This document shows positions 27,098-35,751 of a DNA stretch of 64,000 nucleotides, piece by piece. The notes under the pieces are model-generated. The model was given only the letters and a program-made list of their open reading frames with translations, did not search any database and was not told the origin of the DNA. Numbering within the stretch: position 1 is the stretch's first letter; each line of letters starts with the position of its first letter. Position numbers and translations under genes: made by a program. Origin of the DNA: Hydrogenophaga sp. BPS33 (GTDB lineage Bacteria > Pseudomonadota > Gammaproteobacteria > Burkholderiales > Burkholderiaceae_C); contig NZ_CP044549.1 in assembly GCF_009859475.1 (NCBI RefSeq), positions 3,844,001-3,908,000 of the forward strand, written 5' to 3'.

Positions 27098-27421
27098 TCA
27101 CGCGGAAGGGTGTGCCTTCGCTTCATCAAATGACTCAACTCTTATGCTTTTCGCAAGGATTATTGCCGCAGCCCCATATATGGGCTCAATGACCATAAGA
27201 TTTAGCGCCCCATATTTCAAGCGTTCAAAAATATCCTGAAAAACGACTGAGCCAACGGATTCTTCCTCTTGCATGCACTTCAGCATACCAAGATGGCCTC
27301 TGACTTCATCAACATTGAGCAGGATATTGGAAGCCAAAAAAAGGGATACGCGATCAATGATGTTTGAAAGACGCGTATCGTTTAGCAGGAAATCCTCTAC
27401 ATCATCCGCCATCACCCTCAT
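27098..27421 (-). CDS. Small hypothetical protein, possible orphan immunity gene
   Basis: A 107-residue, AT-rich gene on the same strand as the Rhs cluster. ATG 27421 has an AGGTGG-like ribosome site; a GTG 13 codons upstream is an alternative. The protein is predicted mostly helical (DVEDFLLNDTRLSNIIDRVSLFLASNILLNVDEVRGHL) with a hydrophobic C-terminal stretch (LMVIEPIYGAAAIILAK). No family is recognised. Lone small genes behind an Rhs tip and its immunity gene are often leftovers of earlier toxin tips, and that is the basis of the suggestion. Confidence 0.5.
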   Translation of the reverse strand: MRVMADDVEDFLLNDTRLSNIIDRVSLFLASNILLNVDEVRGHLGMLKCMQEEESVGSVVFQDIFERLKYGALNLMVIEPIYGAAAIILAKSIRVESFDEAKAHPSA

Positions 27422-27594
27422 TTTTTCGCCACCTCTCCAAGCAGATGAGACAATTTTCACACTCTTCAGTTAACATAAAACTCCAACAACATATCCTAAA
27501 GCCCATGCCTATACGCAATGGTGCGCAATCCATGCGAAGCCGTGCTCACAGAACAATAACATCACCCACGAGCCTCTTAAATTGCAACAAAGTG

Positions 27595-27960
27595 CTAGCG
27601 CCGAGTCTCAAAGTCTTTGGCATAAATTCTCATAACACTGGCAGTGGACGAGGTTTCAATTCGAAAGCACTGAAGCGCGTCAAGATTCACTGCCACATCT
27701 GCCCACTTCTTCCGGATGTTGTGCAACTCAGCATCCTTCTCGTCAACATATGCATTCAGGATTTGCTCTTCGCAAATTACTCCAAAATTCATATAAAGAT
27801 GTGCCGCATAGCAGTTCTTAAACACGACTTTTTCCGAGAAATCTTCGGACCACGCAATCTCCAAGCAGACCTCATCTTTCTCGCCAGCGTTAGTTCTATC
27901 AACTGAAATCCTCAAAAGGACTGCGTCATGCCAAGGCAGAGTGTCGAAGCTTTTTTTCAT
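27595..27960 (-). CDS. Putative immunity protein to the Rhs tip toxin
   Basis: A 121-residue cytoplasmic protein (no signal peptide) beginning KKSFDTLPWHDAVLLRISVDR. Its ATG overlaps the Rhs stop as ATGA, the usual arrangement of polymorphic toxin and cognate immunity genes. Base composition is AT-rich like the Rhs tip and unlike the Rhs core. The opening LPWHDA-x-L pattern is one I associate with small immunity-type proteins, but I cannot name a family. Without a matched toxin family the immunity role is inferred from position only. Confidence 0.6.
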   Translation of the reverse strand: MKKSFDTLPWHDAVLLRISVDRTNAGEKDEVCLEIAWSEDFSEKVVFKNCYAAHLYMNFGVICEEQILNAYVDEKDAELHNIRKKWADVAVNLDALQCFRIETSSTASVMRIYAKDFETRR

Positions 27961-30900
27961 TTCTTGAATCCTGGATCTTTGTCACCTGTTCGCGGACTGA
28001 AATGTCCGGGCTTGCCATCCACATGGTAGTGAGAGTAGTTTGGCCCTTTTTGACTAGAGGGAGTCGCTTGATCTATACGCAGCCTTTCTCTAAACCGCCC
28101 CGCCTCTATGTCCCCATAGCTGCCGGGCCGGTGCGGATTTTGAACGTAGGTTCTAGGGATTTGATATTTCTGGTTTGAGGGAATCGCAACTCCGTTCGGG
28201 GTGACGGCTATTGGCGGCGTCTCCCGAGGCTCCCGAACCGTTACCTCCGACAAGCTCTTCACTTCACTATCCGACTTGCGCTCTGCCTGCGGCTTGCTCA
28301 CTTTGGCCGGAGCGGTCGTCGTGGGCGCGCTCACTCGCCCTGGCATCACAGCCCCCGCGCCGACTCCTTGCACTTCATTGTCGACATGGCGCTTCCCCAA
28401 CAATCCTGCCACCTGCTGAGACGCCTCCTTCTGCGCCTCAGACTTGGACAGATCCCCGCCCGTCACCCCCTGCGCCGACGTCTTGTTGGGGTTGTCTGGC
28501 TTGCTCGCCACCCCAGTCGAATCCCCAGCCGAATCCCCATTCCCCCCACTGGGGCCCTCTCCCCCTCCCGACGCCGTGCCCGATGAGGAATCGCCACCAT
28601 CGGAGCCCGGCGAGGTATGCGCAAACCCATTGCGGTCCACCAGGTTCAACGGGTTGTTGATGGTGTACGCATACCGGTTGTAAGCCTGCGGGTTGGTGAA
28701 CTCGGGCACCGTGGGGTCGGGGCTCAAGAAGCGGCCCACGTCCGGGTCGTACACCCGCGCGTTCATGTGGATGAAGTCCAGCTCGTCCAGGTGCTCGTGG
28801 CCGGTAAAACCCCGGGTGGTGCTGCTCGCGTCGATGCTGCCGGTCTGGTCGAAGCTGCCATCGACGTGGCGGCGCTTGCCAAACGGGTCGTAGGCCATGC
28901 GCTCGATCACGTCCATGCTGGCGCTGGTGCTGGCCACGATGGAGCCCAGGTGGTCTTTGTGCCAGTAGCGCTGCTCGGCGTCGCCCAGCGTGGTGGCCAC
29001 GGGGTTGGCCTGCAGGGCCGAGGCATTGGTGATGAGCAGGAAGGCGCCTTTCTCCGCGCTGATGTAGTGGCGGTTTTCTGCCTGGCCGGTACCCGGGCCG
29101 GCCTGGGTCACCTCGCGCTCGAAGTACAGCCCACCTTCGTTGTCCGGGTGCAGCACGTGCACGGTCTTCTGGCTGGCGACGCCCTCGGTGGTCTTGCGCT
29201 GGACTTCGCGGATGCGCTGGTGCTCCGGGCCGTAGAGGAAGTCGACTTGCACATCGCCCTGGCTGAGCGAGAAGCTCAAGGGGTTGTCGAAGCTGGTCCA
29301 GGTGTGGATGCGCTGTGGGCCGTTGCTGCCCGCGACGCTGAGCACGTTGCCGTTGGGGTCGTAGGTGTAGGTGGGGTTGGCCAGTTTGCCGGCCTGCCCG
29401 TCGATGCGCAGCAAGGCGTGCGGGCGCGCGCCCGGGCCGCGGGCATAGGTGTAGGTGCCGACCTCGGAGTTGGAGCTGATGTTGCCCAGCGCGTCGTACC
29501 CGTAGGCGATGTTGCGCAGCAGTTGCGCACGGGCGGTGTTGTTGAGCAGGCTGCGCGTGAGACGGTTGAGTTCGTCGTAGGTGAAGATTTCTTCGGTGCC
29601 GTGCCGGTGGTCGCTGCGCTTGCTCAGGTGGCCCAGGGGGTTGTAGTCGTAGGCTTGGTCGATGAGGGTCGTGGGCGCGCCACTGGGGCCTGCACGGGAG
29701 ACTTGCAACAAGCCGGTCTGGCTGTCGTAGGTGTTGAGGGTCTGCGCGCCGTTGCCGTACCAGACCTGGGTGAACTGGCCGCGTGCGTCGTTGCCCTGGC
29801 GCCTCCAGATCGCCTGGCCGCTGGGCGCCAGACGCAGTTCGGTGAGCGCGCCGGTGGGGCCGTCGTACAGGTGGTCCACGGCCAGACCGGTGGGCCAGGT
29901 CTGGCGCGCCACGCGGCTGTCGGCGTCGTAGCTGAGTTGGCTCACGTAGGCGGTGCCGGCATCGAGCGTGGTGCGCTCCTGCACGAGGCGGCCCCATGCA
30001 TCGAACTGGCGCAGCCGGCGGTATTGGTTGTCGGCCGTGGCTTCGCACAGTTGGCCCTTGCTGGTGGCGCCGCTGGCACACGCAGCACCCGAGGCGGTGG
30101 TGTCGTAGTGCCAGTGGCTCACCAGGTCGGGCTCGGTGCGCTGGACCATGCGGCCCAGGGTGTCGTAGTGCAGGGTGGCGCTCTGGCCTTTGGGGCTGGT
30201 CTGCGCGCGCAACTGGCCCAGCGGGTCGTGCTGGTAGGTCCAGGTGCCCATGCCGGGGTCGACCATGCGCGCCTTGTGGCCGCCTTGGTCGTAGTGGATC
30301 TGGGTGGTGTGGCCCAGGGCGTCGCGGATCAGGTGCACACCGGCCCAGGCGCTGAAGTGGTAGCGCTGTTGCTGGCCCAACGCGTCGGTCACGCGCAGGA
30401 TGCGGCCGTGTTCGTCGAACTCGCGGGTTTGCTGCTGGCCGCGTGCGTTGGTCGAGACAACTTTGCGCGGGCCGTAGCGGTGTGCGGTCTGTTGCAGGCC
30501 GCCGGGCGCGTAGGGGCTGGGTTTGCTCTGCAGCGTGGTGCGGCCCAGGGCGTCGTAGGTGAAGCTGGTGTAGACGGGTGTGTCGCCGTCGAAGAAGGGT
30601 TCGCTCTTGCGCTGCACGCGCCCGGCCACGTCGTATTCGGTGCGCACGGTGGCCCAGCGCCGGTTCACACCGGCCGCAGCGCCGTCGCCCGCGGCGAAGC
30701 TCAGGGTTTGCTGTTGCACTTCGCGCCCCTGGGGGTCGAAGTAGGTGGCGCGCACGGCGCCGTTGATGGGGCCGCCTTCACCGCGCGTGGGCACTTCGAG
30801 CACGCGCAGCACGGCGCGGGGCGCGCAGGGGGCCACGCCGCTGGGCACGGGCACGCTGCCCGAGCTGGTGCCCTGGGCGTTGCAGTAGTCGTAGCGCCAG

Positions 30901-31463
30901 TTCGTCACCCGGCCGTCGGGCCAGACGCTGCGGGTGCGCCGCCCCAGGCTGTCTTGGGTGTGGGTGGTGGACAGGCCGTTGGGGTCGGTCTCGCGGGTGG
31001 GGCTGCCCCAGGCGTTGTCGACTTCGAGTTGTTGACCGTGGCCGGCCGGGTCGGTGCGGCTGCTGGGGTAGATGCCAGCGGCGCTTTGGCCGGCGGCTGC
31101 GTAGGCGGTCTGGTGCACGCGGGGTTCGAAGGTGGCGGTGCCAGAGGCGGCGCCGCTGGCGCAGGGGCGCTCGCGTGTGGTGGTGACGTTGCCGTGGGCG
31201 TCGCGCGTGAACTCGCGCCGCACGCAGTGTGGCGCCACGTCGGGCTGCTCGGTCTCGGCCGTGACCACGCCCGTGATCGGGTCGCGCTCGTAGACCACCA
31301 CCCGGGTGCTGCTCAGCTGGCTGGCGGGTTCGACCACCTGGGCTTGCAGCGGCGAGGGGCCGAGCGCCAGCACGATGGAACACCCCACCGACATGAAGCG
31401 CCACAGGCCAGCTCGCCCAACACCTGGCATGCCACGCGCATGCGCACCGTTTGAAAAGTTCAC
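27957..31463 (-). CDS. Rhs-repeat protein with Sec signal peptide and variable C-terminal tip
   Basis: A large YD-repeat protein, 1168 residues from the GTG at 31463 (ribosome site AGGGAG); the frame is open 19 codons further. A hydrophobic segment after RAGLWRF (SVGCSIVLALGPSPLQA) looks like a Sec signal peptide. Many YD repeats (for example DALGRTT, DPNGN, YDALGNI) fill residues 100-880 and would build the beta-cocoon. The conserved core, YDPFGKRR through HMNARVYDPDVGRFLSPDP to NPLNLVDRNG, lies at about 855-945. The last ~225 residues are a Gly/Ser-rich linker and a tip ending in SHYHVDGKPGHFSPRTGDKDPGFKK-type sequence, a His-rich possible nuclease end. The tip is more AT-rich than the core. 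It pairs with the upstream SpvB-like gene and the downstream immunity gene. Confidence 0.85.
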   Translation of the reverse strand: MNFSNGAHARGMPGVGRAGLWRFMSVGCSIVLALGPSPLQAQVVEPASQLSSTRVVVYERDPITGVVTAETEQPDVAPHCVRREFTRDAHGNVTTTRERPCASGAASGTATFEPRVHQTAYAAAGQSAAGIYPSSRTDPAGHGQQLEVDNAWGSPTRETDPNGLSTTHTQDSLGRRTRSVWPDGRVTNWRYDYCNAQGTSSGSVPVPSGVAPCAPRAVLRVLEVPTRGEGGPINGAVRATYFDPQGREVQQQTLSFAAGDGAAAGVNRRWATVRTEYDVAGRVQRKSEPFFDGDTPVYTSFTYDALGRTTLQSKPSPYAPGGLQQTAHRYGPRKVVSTNARGQQQTREFDEHGRILRVTDALGQQQRYHFSAWAGVHLIRDALGHTTQIHYDQGGHKARMVDPGMGTWTYQHDPLGQLRAQTSPKGQSATLHYDTLGRMVQRTEPDLVSHWHYDTTASGAACASGATSKGQLCEATADNQYRRLRQFDAWGRLVQERTTLDAGTAYVSQLSYDADSRVARQTWPTGLAVDHLYDGPTGALTELRLAPSGQAIWRRQGNDARGQFTQVWYGNGAQTLNTYDSQTGLLQVSRAGPSGAPTTLIDQAYDYNPLGHLSKRSDHRHGTEEIFTYDELNRLTRSLLNNTARAQLLRNIAYGYDALGNISSNSEVGTYTYARGPGARPHALLRIDGQAGKLANPTYTYDPNGNVLSVAGSNGPQRIHTWTSFDNPLSFSLSQGDVQVDFLYGPEHQRIREVQRKTTEGVASQKTVHVLHPDNEGGLYFEREVTQAGPGTGQAENRHYISAEKGAFLLITNASALQANPVATTLGDAEQRYWHKDHLGSIVASTSASMDVIERMAYDPFGKRRHVDGSFDQTGSIDASSTTRGFTGHEHLDELDFIHMNARVYDPDVGRFLSPDPTVPEFTNPQAYNRYAYTINNPLNLVDRNGFAHTSPGSDGGDSSSGTASGGGEGPSGGNGDSAGDSTGVASKPDNPNKTSAQGVTGGDLSKSEAQKEASQQVAGLLGKRHVDNEVQGVGAGAVMPGRVSAPTTTAPAKVSKPQAERKSDSEVKSLSEVTVREPRETPPIAVTPNGVAIPSNQKYQIPRTYVQNPHRPGSYGDIEAGRFRERLRIDQATPSSQKGPNYSHYHVDGKPGHFSPRTGDKDPGFKK

Positions 31464-31554
31464 TTCCACTCCCTTCGGATCGCGATCGATCTCACCGTTC
31501 CGGCTGCTCGGCGCAGCCACCGTTGTTGCTTGTTGGGTTGTTGTGCGATCGGCA

Positions 31555-34500
31555 CTAAGGGCTCAGGCAATGCTGGCCCTGCAAGGCACTGCCTGCGGCA
31601 CATGCGTACACGGGTTGAGCGGCCACCGTTTGGGGCGTGGTGAGGAAGCCGTGGCATTGGCTGCCATTCAAGGTGCTGCCTGCGGGACAGGTCAGCGCCA
31701 TGCTGGCCGCCTGCGACATGGGCCTCAAGCATTGGGAGCCACTGAGGGCCGTGCCGGCCGGGCAGGTGTAGCTCACGCTGTAGTCACAGCGCGTCACCGC
31801 GTCGTTGACCATTTCTTGGTGGATCAAGGACACACCCACCGTGGCAGCTTGCAGGCTACACAACGAAGCTGTTCCAAAGCCCCGGCACCGCGTGTTCGAG
31901 TCGACCAAGGTCGTGCCAGGCACGGCGCAATAGGGGCTGCCGGCCACCGCATGGTTCGCGGTGCAGGCCGTCCCGCTCAAGGCCCAGCCGCTCGGGCAGC
32001 TGTACACCGGCGTGGCGGCCGTGACGGAGGGCGTGGTGACGAGCTTGACGCAATCCGTTCCCGTCAAGGTGTGCTCCGGCGGACAGGTGTAAGACACCGT
32101 GGCAGGAACGAGCATGTCGGAGGCACGCAGGTTCGTGCGCGTCGTCGTGGCCCGGGCCATCAGGCCTATCAACCATGGGGCGGCGTCGTGCTGGTAGACG
32201 TACTCCGACACCGAACGGCTGCTGGCCTGGGCGTTGGCGTCCTTGTGTTCGGTGGTCACCCTTGCAGGGAAGCCATAGCTGTCGAAGCCCTCGGAGACCT
32301 CGGTCACCGAGCCGACCCGCGCCCCAGGCTGCGCGAGGTCGAACTGGGTGGTTTCGGTCTTGCTCAGATGCACTTGCGCGGAAAGCGCCGTGGCACTGGG
32401 CACGCCCACGCCGCGCTGCAGGTAGGTGTAGCGCTGGTCTTCCAGGGTCTGTGGCGCGGCATCCGAGCCCACGTAGGTGTGCATGCGCGACCGCAGGCCG
32501 GTCAAGGGATAGGCCTGGTGGTAGTGCGTCGCGACGCTGACCCCGGTGAGCGCGCGCCGTTCGACGACGCGCTCGAACCCGAGCGTGCCCGAACTGCGCA
32601 GGTTGGCGCGCAGGGCGTGGTAGCGGTAGGTGGTGGCATCGAAGCCCGCGTCGGCCGTGCCGCGCTCCAGGCCCGTGACGACGATCAAGGGGATCTGCAA
32701 GTCGACCATGGGATGCACCGCGCCGCTGCCCTTGGTGTAGATGCTGTCGTGGGTGATCGTGCCGTAGGACAGCTTCTGCACCAGCCCACCGTCGGAGCGG
32801 ATGTCGATCAGGCGGTCCACGTCCAGCGGCAGCGCATTGATCCAGTACGCCTGGTTGACGGCCACGTCGGTGAGGCCATCGCCGTTCCAGTCACCGCAAC
32901 CGGCGAACCAGTTCATGGGGTACAGGGAGTGCGCCACGCGGTGGCTGCCCGTGCCGGTGGAGAGCACAAGGTTGGGGGCCATCGCGTCGGTGAAGATGTC
33001 GGTGCGGCCATCGCCATTGAAGTCGCCCATGCAGACGATTTTTCCGGTGCTGGTCCACGACGGGCTGCCGTTGGTGGCGTCACCTTGCGACAGCACCACA
33101 GAGGCGGCGCCGGTGATCCAATCGGTCCTGCCGTCGCCATTGAAGTCGCCCAAGGTGGTCTTGGGGTGGGTGGCGCTGACGCTGATCGGCTGGCGAACCA
33201 GGGCGCTGCCGTTGTACGAGAGCAGCGTGGGAATGTCTGTGGCACTGGTGATCAGCAACTCGGCGCGGCCATCGCCGTCGAGGTCCAGAGACTTGCAGGC
33301 CACGGGCATTTGATCGCCGAAGTCGAAAGCGCTGCCCGTTCGGTGTTCCTTCAACGCATGGTGCACGCGGCCGCCCCCCAGCGTTCTGTGCGTGACCTCC
33401 AGCGGTTCGCTCACGCCGTCGCCATCCAGGTCCGCAAAGCACAGATAGCCCGTGAGACCGAAACTGGGCAGCACCCGCGAGGACTCCTGCCCGTTGCCAT
33501 ACTGGGTTTTCTCATAGAAGACCTGCGGTACTTTCGCGTTGGGCGGCCCTTGGATGTACACGCGATCGGACTTCTGGTCGCCATCGATGTCCCAGACGAA
33601 GCTGTCGTTGAGGGTGTTGGAGCGCACGAACGAATGAATGGTCTGGCGGCCGCTGCCCGCGAAATCCGCCACCGCGAAGGGGCCTTTGCCGCCCGCGCCC
33701 GGGTGCGCGCCTGCATGCACGAACTGCCCCGGTGTGCCCGTGCGGTAGGTCAGCACAAGCTCGGGCAGGCACTGGCCGTCCGGGGCGCAGCGCGTGACCC
33801 TGCTGAGCAGACTGCGACGGCTCGATGGGCTTTGTATATACGCAAAGCCGATCGTTTGCACCAGCCGCTCTTGCACCGCGCCGGACACCATGGGCCGGTG
33901 CATCACGTCGATGGCGCTGAGGCGGCTGTGCGTGGAGCCGTACTGGACACCATCCGCATAGGCCACGATGAGATCGTCGGAAGGCCGGCCCTCGTAGCGG
34001 AAGTGCACGACGCCATTGCTGTAGGCGATGCGCACCAGGCGCTGCTCGCCCAGCGTGGCGTTTTTGTCGTAGGTGTACTGGATCGCGTTGCCGAAGCGGT
34101 CCTTGATGCGGTCCAGCATCCACACGCGGATGGCCCCTTTCGACGGATGCTCGAGCCGGCTGGCATCGGCCGTGCCGAACTCGTAGATGCGCCCGTCCTT
34201 GGCCTCAAGGGTGAAGGACCGGGGACCGCCCCCGACGGAGCCCTGTGACCGGATGCGAGCGTAGTTGTCGAGCGCCAGCCGGTACTCCGCCCCGTCCGCC
34301 CCATAGGTGCCGCTGAACGCGCGCAACTTCTTGCCGTCGAGACAGAACACGTCGGACGCGTTGTTCGCAATACCCCACCGCGCGCCCTCTTCCGCGGGAA
34401 CCTTCGCGCAGCGGGTCACGGAAGAAACACCAGTGACAGCCCACCCCAGACCCAGCACCCCATTGCCACGCTGGGAGCGGTGCTCCAGCGCCAATTCGGC

Positions 34501-34656
34501 GCTGACATCGCCCGCCCCCTGCGGCAAGGCAATGGGCATGCTGAAGACGGCACTGCCCGCCGAGTCGACAAACACTTCGTTGGATTTGCGGCCGTCCTGC
34601 GCGAACGCGGACCAGCACAATGCCGCGCAAAAAAGCCAAAGCACGCCTTGTCTCAT
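31555..34656 (-). CDS. SpvB/TcdB-like protein with FG-GAP repeats and cysteine-rich C-terminal repeats
   Basis: A 1033-residue protein with a Sec signal peptide (LWLFCAALCWSAFA, cleavage before QDG). Residues 25-330 match the SpvB/TcB N-terminal domain (FSMPIALPQGAGDVSAELAL, GNGVLGLGWAV, RIYEFGTAD, YTYDKN). Six FG-GAP/VCBS-type calcium loops (DxDGDxxxD or DxNGDGxTD) follow at about 354-595, then a TcdB middle-region-like part. The tail from about 852 has five C-P-x-G-x2-L-x-G-x2-C style units (CPPEHTLTGTDC, CPSGWALSGTAC, CPAGTALSGSQC, CPAGSTLNGSQC, CAAGSALQGQHC), which are not part of standard Tc proteins. With the Rhs gene 91 bases downstream it forms a TcB/TcC-like pair; no TcA gene is present here. 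Confidence 0.82.
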   Translation of the reverse strand: MRQGVLWLFCAALCWSAFAQDGRKSNEVFVDSAGSAVFSMPIALPQGAGDVSAELALEHRSQRGNGVLGLGWAVTGVSSVTRCAKVPAEEGARWGIANNASDVFCLDGKKLRAFSGTYGADGAEYRLALDNYARIRSQGSVGGGPRSFTLEAKDGRIYEFGTADASRLEHPSKGAIRVWMLDRIKDRFGNAIQYTYDKNATLGEQRLVRIAYSNGVVHFRYEGRPSDDLIVAYADGVQYGSTHSRLSAIDVMHRPMVSGAVQERLVQTIGFAYIQSPSSRRSLLSRVTRCAPDGQCLPELVLTYRTGTPGQFVHAGAHPGAGGKGPFAVADFAGSGRQTIHSFVRSNTLNDSFVWDIDGDQKSDRVYIQGPPNAKVPQVFYEKTQYGNGQESSRVLPSFGLTGYLCFADLDGDGVSEPLEVTHRTLGGGRVHHALKEHRTGSAFDFGDQMPVACKSLDLDGDGRAELLITSATDIPTLLSYNGSALVRQPISVSATHPKTTLGDFNGDGRTDWITGAASVVLSQGDATNGSPSWTSTGKIVCMGDFNGDGRTDIFTDAMAPNLVLSTGTGSHRVAHSLYPMNWFAGCGDWNGDGLTDVAVNQAYWINALPLDVDRLIDIRSDGGLVQKLSYGTITHDSIYTKGSGAVHPMVDLQIPLIVVTGLERGTADAGFDATTYRYHALRANLRSSGTLGFERVVERRALTGVSVATHYHQAYPLTGLRSRMHTYVGSDAAPQTLEDQRYTYLQRGVGVPSATALSAQVHLSKTETTQFDLAQPGARVGSVTEVSEGFDSYGFPARVTTEHKDANAQASSRSVSEYVYQHDAAPWLIGLMARATTTRTNLRASDMLVPATVSYTCPPEHTLTGTDCVKLVTTPSVTAATPVYSCPSGWALSGTACTANHAVAGSPYCAVPGTTLVDSNTRCRGFGTASLCSLQAATVGVSLIHQEMVNDAVTRCDYSVSYTCPAGTALSGSQCLRPMSQAASMALTCPAGSTLNGSQCHGFLTTPQTVAAQPVYACAAGSALQGQHCLSP

Positions 34657-34684
34657 GGAGACACCCTCCCCCGTAAAAAGAGTC

Positions 34685-34702
34685 TTTCTGGTTATCCAGA
34701 AA
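34685..34702. promoter_or_regulatory. Hairpin in the leader of the SpvB-like gene
   Basis: TTTCTGG-TTAT-CCAGAAA, a perfect 7-bp stem with a 4-base loop, 28 bases upstream of the start codon and just before the GGGAGG ribosome site. It could stabilise or modulate the transcript, or be a protein-binding site. No promoter elements were convincingly identified around it. Confidence 0.4.
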
Positions 34703-34733
34703 TAAGAAAGGCGCGAAATCTAACACCTATTCA

Positions 34734-34766
34734 GAACATCAACACCCAGCCTGATGGCTGATGTTC
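34734..34766. terminator. Hairpin between the lysR gene and the SpvB-like gene
   Basis: Two nested stems, GAACAT/ATGTTC and CAGCC/GGCTG around TGAT, joined by a small bulge, 15 bases after the lysR stop on the minus strand. There is no T-run after it, so if it terminates lysR transcription it is not a canonical intrinsic terminator. Confidence 0.35.
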
Positions 34767-34781
34767 CAGCAGGCCTCGGTG

Positions 34782-35732
34782 TCACGTGCCGGGGCGCCGC
34801 GCCCCGCGCGACGGGTGCCTTCGCACGAAATCCATCGCGTTCTCCACGAAGCTCGCGGCCGCAGGCGACATCGCGCGGTGGGCCAACCGGTAGATGCTCA
34901 CCTCGCGGTAGAACGCCGGGGCCTCCAGCGGCACCATGTGCAGGCCGTGGGCGCGCACCAGGGACTCCGAGTACGTGGGACACGCGGTCACGCCCAGGCC
35001 CGCAGCCACGAGGCCCATGGCGGTGGTGAGGTACGAGACTTCCATCGCAGGCGGTGACAGGATCGCGCGAGCCGCCTCATCGTCTTGCAACTCGGGCAGC
35101 ACACGGCGCACGAAGTCGCGCGTGGGCGCGATGAAGGGCCAGGGCCCCAGTTCGTTCCAGCGCACGCGCCGGCGTTTGCGCAGCGGGTGGTCTTCGGGGC
35201 AGACCAGCCAGTGCCGGTCTTCGAGCAGCACGTGGCGCTCCAGCGTGGCCTCGGCGGCATCGCCATCGCTGCCCGGCCCACGGTCCGGGCCGATGGCCAG
35301 CTCGGCCTCGCCCTCGTACAAGGTGGCCAGCAGGTGCTCGGGCGGCGTGTCGGCCAGCCGCACTTCAACGTCGGGGTAACGGCGGCGCCAGTCGGCCACC
35401 AGGCGCGGCAGCAACGTGCAGGCCATGAGCTGCGGCGCGGCCAGGCGCAGCACGCCACGGCGTTTGTCGCGCAGCTCGCCCACGTTGGCCACCGCGCCGG
35501 CCAGGTCGCTCAGCATGCGGCGCACGGCCGGCTGCAGCTCCGCACCGGCTTCGGTGAGCGACACGCGGCGCGTGCTGCGGTCGAACAGGCGCACGCCGAG
35601 TTCGCGCTCCATCTCGCGCACCAGCACGCTCAAGGCCGACTGGGTGAGGTGCAGTTGGCGCGAGGCTTCGGTAAAGCTGCCGGCATCGGCCACGGCGACG
35701 AAGGCGCGCAGTTGGCGCAGGGTCAGATTCAT
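34782..35732 (-). CDS. LysR-family transcriptional regulator
   Basis: A 316-residue regulator with an N-terminal winged helix-turn-helix (LRQLRAFVAVADAGSFTEASRQLHLTQSALS, residues 5-40) and a LysR substrate-binding domain (about 90-300). It diverges from the MHS transporter gene that starts the catabolic cluster; the 96-base shared region contains an imperfect inverted repeat suited to LysR binding (35752-35772). By the usual LysR pattern it should activate that operon in response to its substrate or an intermediate and repress itself. The inducer cannot be read from the sequence. Confidence 0.92.
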   Translation of the reverse strand: MNLTLRQLRAFVAVADAGSFTEASRQLHLTQSALSVLVREMERELGVRLFDRSTRRVSLTEAGAELQPAVRRMLSDLAGAVANVGELRDKRRGVLRLAAPQLMACTLLPRLVADWRRRYPDVEVRLADTPPEHLLATLYEGEAELAIGPDRGPGSDGDAAEATLERHVLLEDRHWLVCPEDHPLRKRRRVRWNELGPWPFIAPTRDFVRRVLPELQDDEAARAILSPPAMEVSYLTTAMGLVAAGLGVTACPTYSESLVRAHGLHMVPLEAPAFYREVSIYRLAHRAMSPAAASFVENAMDFVRRHPSRGARRPGT

Positions 35733-35751
35733 ATGGTCTGTTCATCAATCC

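Noticed and set aside
26943..27960. An insertion sequence or phage remnant in the AT-rich stretch
   Set aside because: No transposase, integrase, terminal inverted repeats or direct duplications were seen; exchange of an Rhs tip explains the composition.
28617..31454. A 945-codon open frame on the plus strand opposite the Rhs gene
   Set aside because: It is antisense to a gene with clear YD repeats and RHS core; it reads as Val/Ala/Gly/His-rich low-complexity protein with no domain. High GC keeps such frames open.
27957..31463. A type VI secretion effector
   Set aside because: No PAAR motif, VgrG, Hcp or adaptor gene is nearby, and the protein has a Sec-type N-terminus.
31306..34248. A 980-codon open frame on the plus strand opposite the SpvB-like gene
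   Set aside because: Same reason: a compositional shadow of a gene with a signal peptide, FG-GAP repeats and a good ribosome site on the other strand.
31555..34656. A complete insecticidal Tc toxin complex
   Set aside because: No TcA pore-forming gene is in the window, and the C-terminus is a cysteine-rich tail, not a normal TcB end. Only similarity to TcB/SpvB is claimed.
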